Shown here: positions 4,629 through 6,867 of the stretch, one piece after another | Numbering within the stretch: position 1 is the stretch's first letter | Layout of the letters: each line of letters begins with the position of its first letter | Source: an uncultured Bacilli bacterium | Lineage (GTDB): Bacteria; Bacillota_I; Bacilli_A; RF39; UBA660 | Direction of reading: 5' to 3' | Length of the DNA stretch: 6,867 bases | Assembly: GCA_944373065.1 (NCBI GenBank) | Contig: CALWAJ010000061.1 | Span: 1 to 6,867, forward strand | The notes under the pieces: generated by a model | Databases searched by the model: none | What the model was told of the DNA's origin: nothing | Seen by the model: the letters and a program-made list of their open reading frames with translations, nothing else | Translations under genes and position numbers: made by a program

Positions 4629-5411
4629 ATGAATGTTATAAAAATTAATTATATTAATGAAGCATTTTCAGATTCTGATTATATTGAAGTTCCTTCTAAC
4701 ACTAATTTAAAAATTGGTAATTTATTAATTGTTTCTATTAATTCTTTATTACATATAGCTAGTGTAATAGAGTTTTGTGATAATGAAAAAGATAGAGAAT
4801 TTAAGGCTAAATTTGTTAGAGTAGCTACTAAAAAAGATATTAATCAAAATCGTAGAAATGTAATAGATAGTAGTGATGCTTTAGGATATGCAGGGGAGAA
4901 AGCTTCCGAACTTGAATTGCCTATGCATTTTATATCATCATTTTATACATTTGATAGAAAACAATTATTTATTTCTTATGTTGCTGATAATAGAATTGAT
5001 TTTAGAGAACTTGCTAAAGCGTTAGCACAGCGTTATAAGACAAGAATTGAACTTAGACAAATTGGAGTTAGAGATAGAGCTAAGAAAGTAGGAGGACTTG
5101 GTCCTTGTGGTTTATTTTTATGTTGTAGTACCTTTTTGACTGAATTTGCTAGTGTTTCTATTAATATGGCTAAAAATCAATTTCTAGCTTTAAATCCTAC
5201 AAAGATAAATGGATGTTGTGGAAGACTTTTATGTTGTTTGAACTATGAAGATGAAGTTTATACAGAGTTGAAAAAAGGTATGCCTAATATTGGTAGTTTA
5301 GTAGAAACAAAAGAAGGTTTAGGTAAAGTTACGGAAGTAGATGTGTTTAAAAGAACATATAAAGCAGAGTTTAAAGATAAGGGAGTAATAGAGTTTAGTG
5401 TTAATGAGTAA
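4629..5411 (+). CDS. ricT: PSP1-domain protein RicT (YaaT), Fe-S regulatory factor
   Basis: RicT belongs to the PSP1 C-terminal domain family. In B. subtilis it forms the RicA-RicF-RicT complex, which carries [4Fe-4S] clusters and promotes RNase Y-dependent mRNA maturation, biofilm and sporulation functions. The 260-residue protein has the two cysteine-rich hallmarks GPCGLFLCCSTFL (158-170; Cys160, 165, 166) and INGCCGRLLCC (193-203; Cys196, 197, 202, 203), linked by VSINMAKNQFLALNPTK. A small beta-rich C-terminal domain follows. GGAGGTG (4617-4623) formed by the last holB codons is a strong ribosome-binding site 5 bp before the ATG. The next gene overlaps its end. The partners RicA and RicF are not in this window. 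Confidence 0.93.
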   Translation: MNVIKINYINEAFSDSDYIEVPSNTNLKIGNLLIVSINSLLHIASVIEFCDNEKDREFKAKFVRVATKKDINQNRRNVIDSSDALGYAGEKASELELPMHFISSFYTFDRKQLFISYVADNRIDFRELAKALAQRYKTRIELRQIGVRDRAKKVGGLGPCGLFLCCSTFLTEFASVSINMAKNQFLALNPTKINGCCGRLLCCLNYEDEVYTELKKGMPNIGSLVETKEGLGKVTEVDVFKRTYKAEFKDKGVIEFSVNE

Positions 5412-6108
5412 AAAAATGGAGTTTTTGCATAATGGTAAGAACTTAATATTCTATTATGATGATGACTACTTTAAGATTACTACTGATAACCTTGCTCTTG
5501 CTAATTTTATTAAAATAAAAAGTAAAGATAAATTATTAGTAGAGTTTGGTAGTGGACTTATGGCTATACCTTTACTTCTTTCTACTAGAACTAATATAAA
5601 AATAGTGGGAATAGAAAAAGATGATAAAGCTTCTAAACTTTCAGAGATGACGATAAAAGATAATCATTTAGAGGAGAGAATTAAAGTTATTAATGATGAT
5701 ATTAATAATTTAGATAAATATTTTCCTATTAACTCTATTGATGTTATAGTTTGTAATCCTCCATATTTTCTTTTAGAGAATGAATCTAGTGTTAGTAATA
5801 AAGACTATTTAAAGATGGCTAGACATGAAGGTAATATGACTATTAGTGATGTGGCTTATTTATCAAAAATTTATTTAAAAGATGGAGGAACTCTATTTTT
5901 GATACAAAGAGCGGATAGATTGTTTGAAATTAGAGATGTTTTAATTAAGAATAATTTGGCGATTAAAGAGATTCAGTTTATTTATCATGATTTAGAGAAA
6001 TGTGGCAAGTTAGTATTAGTGGAAGCGAGAAAAAGTGGTAAGGAACATGGATTAAAGGTGTTAAAGCCTATTATTTTAGAGAAAGAAAGTAGTGATGTTA
6101 ATGGATAA
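5404..6108 (+). CDS. trmN6: tRNA1(Val) adenine-N6 methyltransferase family protein (YabB/TrmN6)
   Basis: A class I S-adenosylmethionine-dependent methyltransferase of the TrmN6 (YfiC/YabB) group, expected to methylate N6 of adenine in tRNA. The 234 residues show FKITTDNLALANFI (23-36), the SAM-binding motif I region LVEFGSGLMAIPLLL (45-59), acidic Glu71 in motif II, the catalytic NPPY at 118-121, ARHEGNMTISDV, and a C-terminal QRADRLFEIRDVL. Motif I is unusual, with GSGLMA instead of GTGNGI. Start choice is open: GTG 5398, ATG 5404 and ATG 5416 are in frame. I prefer 5404, which overlaps the ricT stop as ATGAGTAA, the same arrangement as the next junction (ATGGATAA). Position after ricT matches yabB, but yabA is missing between them. 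Substrate is inferred from family only. Confidence 0.88.
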   Translation: MSKKMEFLHNGKNLIFYYDDDYFKITTDNLALANFIKIKSKDKLLVEFGSGLMAIPLLLSTRTNIKIVGIEKDDKASKLSEMTIKDNHLEERIKVINDDINNLDKYFPINSIDVIVCNPPYFLLENESSVSNKDYLKMARHEGNMTISDVAYLSKIYLKDGGTLFLIQRADRLFEIRDVLIKNNLAIKEIQFIYHDLEKCGKLVLVEARKSGKEHGLKVLKPIILEKESSDVNG

Positions 6109-6867
6109 ACCAAGTTTATATTTGATACCAACTCCAATAGGTAATTTGGATGATATTACTATTAGAGGGTTAAAGACTTTAGAACTTGTTGATGTTATAC
6201 TTTGTGAAGATACTAGGGAGACTTCTAAATTACTTAGTAAATATAATATAAAAAATAAATTAGTTAGTTGTCATGAGTTTAACGAAGATAAAATGAAAGA
6301 TAAAGTACTTGGCTTTTTAGAATCAGGTTTAAATGTTGGTTTAGTTACTGACCAAGGTACTCCTTTAATTAGTGACCCTGGGTACAGAATAGTTGACTTT
6401 ATTTCTTCACACAATTATAATATTGTGAGTTTACCAGGAGCGACAGCTTTTGTTCCTGCTTTAACTATTTCTGCTCTAGCACCTCAACCTTTTACTTTTT
6501 ATGGCTTTCTTAATGCAAAGAAAAATAAACAGATAAAAGAATTAGAGACTTTAAGAAATCATCCTTATACATTAATATTTTATGAGGCTCCTCACAGATT
6601 AATAGATACTTTAAATAATATTAAAGCTGTCTTTGGTGATAGAAATATTTGTGTAGTTAGAGAAATATCTAAAAAGTATGAACAAGCAGTTAGAGGTAAA
6701 ATAAGTGAAGTATTGGCAAGTGATTTTCCTATTAAGGGAGAATTTGTTATTGTTGTAGAAGGTGCTAAGTTAGAATTTGACTTTAATAGCATGAGTATTG
6801 TAGAACATGTTAATTATTATATAAAAGATGGTAATACTAAGAATGAAGCTATTAAGTTAGTGGCAAA
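6101..6867 (+). CDS. rsmI: 16S rRNA (cytidine(1402)-2'-O)-methyltransferase RsmI, 3' end outside window
   Basis: RsmI methylates the ribose of C1402 in the decoding centre of 16S rRNA, using SAM, as a tetrapyrrole-methylase (SIROHEME/CbiF) fold protein. The frame is open to the window edge, giving 255 residues and two extra bases; the family is about 280-290 long, so little is missing. Motifs: LYLIPTPIGNLDDIT (6-20), EDTR (36-39), DQGTPLISDPG (84-94), LPGATA (111-116), FYGFL (133-137), YEAPHR (161-166) and KGEFV (212-216). The loop usually reads DAGTP; Gln replaces Ala here. The start ATG 6101 overlaps the trmN6 stop (ATGGATAA); an in-frame ATG two codons earlier (6095) is possible. In B. subtilis yazA lies between yabB and rsmI; it is absent here. 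Confidence 0.95.
   Translation, partial: MDKPSLYLIPTPIGNLDDITIRGLKTLELVDVILCEDTRETSKLLSKYNIKNKLVSCHEFNEDKMKDKVLGFLESGLNVGLVTDQGTPLISDPGYRIVDFISSHNYNIVSLPGATAFVPALTISALAPQPFTFYGFLNAKKNKQIKELETLRNHPYTLIFYEAPHRLIDTLNNIKAVFGDRNICVVREISKKYEQAVRGKISEVLASDFPIKGEFVIVVEGAKLEFDFNSMSIVEHVNYYIKDGNTKNEAIKLVA

Noticed and set aside
6592..6792. Minus-strand open frame of 66 codons within rsmI
   Set aside because: It is antisense to the conserved YEAPHR-to-KGEFV part of RsmI and has no recognisable features.

Overview
This is a strongly AT-rich, origin-proximal-looking stretch of a Bacilli-type (low-G+C Firmicutes or Mycoplasmatota-related) chromosome. The gene order dnaX - ebfC(yaaK) - recR - bofA - holB - ricT(yaaT) - trmN6(yabB) - rsmI follows the order known near oriC in Bacillus subtilis, with some B. 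subtilis genes missing (tmk, yabA and yazA are not at their usual places). Every tryptophan codon I could place is TGG and tadA ends in TGA, so the standard bacterial code fits and Mycoplasma/Spiroplasma code 4 does not. A lineage such as uncultured gut Bacilli (RF39- or Erysipelotrichales-like) would fit, but this is inference.

Bases 1-316 are the most striking part. They form a non-coding tandem array with a 125-bp period: two full units and a third that stops after 66 bp; the array is already running at base 1. Each unit holds one copy of the ParB-binding centromere site parS (full sites at 116-131 and 241-256, and the last six bases of another at 1-6) and one exact match to the Noc-binding site NBS (47-62, 172-187, 297-312). 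The array therefore alternates parS and NBS, placing loading sites for the two related CTP-clamp proteins ParB (chromosome segregation) and Noc (nucleoid occlusion, membrane-associated) 56-69 bp apart.

Bases 317-475 hold a sigma-A-type promoter and a small (about 75-nt) signal recognition particle RNA gene whose closing helix runs into a T-tract. Bases 476-937 encode the tRNA adenosine deaminase TadA, which has no obvious promoter of its own and is probably read through from the SRP RNA. A separate extended -10 promoter (about 972-980) precedes dnaX.

From 1008 to the right edge there are eight tightly packed genes on the + strand, with gaps of at most 41 bp and several short overlaps, probably one operon. 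They encode clamp-loader subunits (DnaX, delta-prime HolB), nucleoid and recombination factors (EbfC, RecR), a short BofA-like membrane protein, the Fe-S/PSP1 protein RicT, a tRNA adenine-N6 methyltransferase homologue and the 16S rRNA 2'-O-methyltransferase RsmI (cut by the window end). The dnaX gene carries an in-frame A-run slippery heptamer exactly at the end of the ATPase/clamp-loader core, a candidate site for making a short gamma-like form. No mobile element, CRISPR array, tRNA or rRNA gene was seen.
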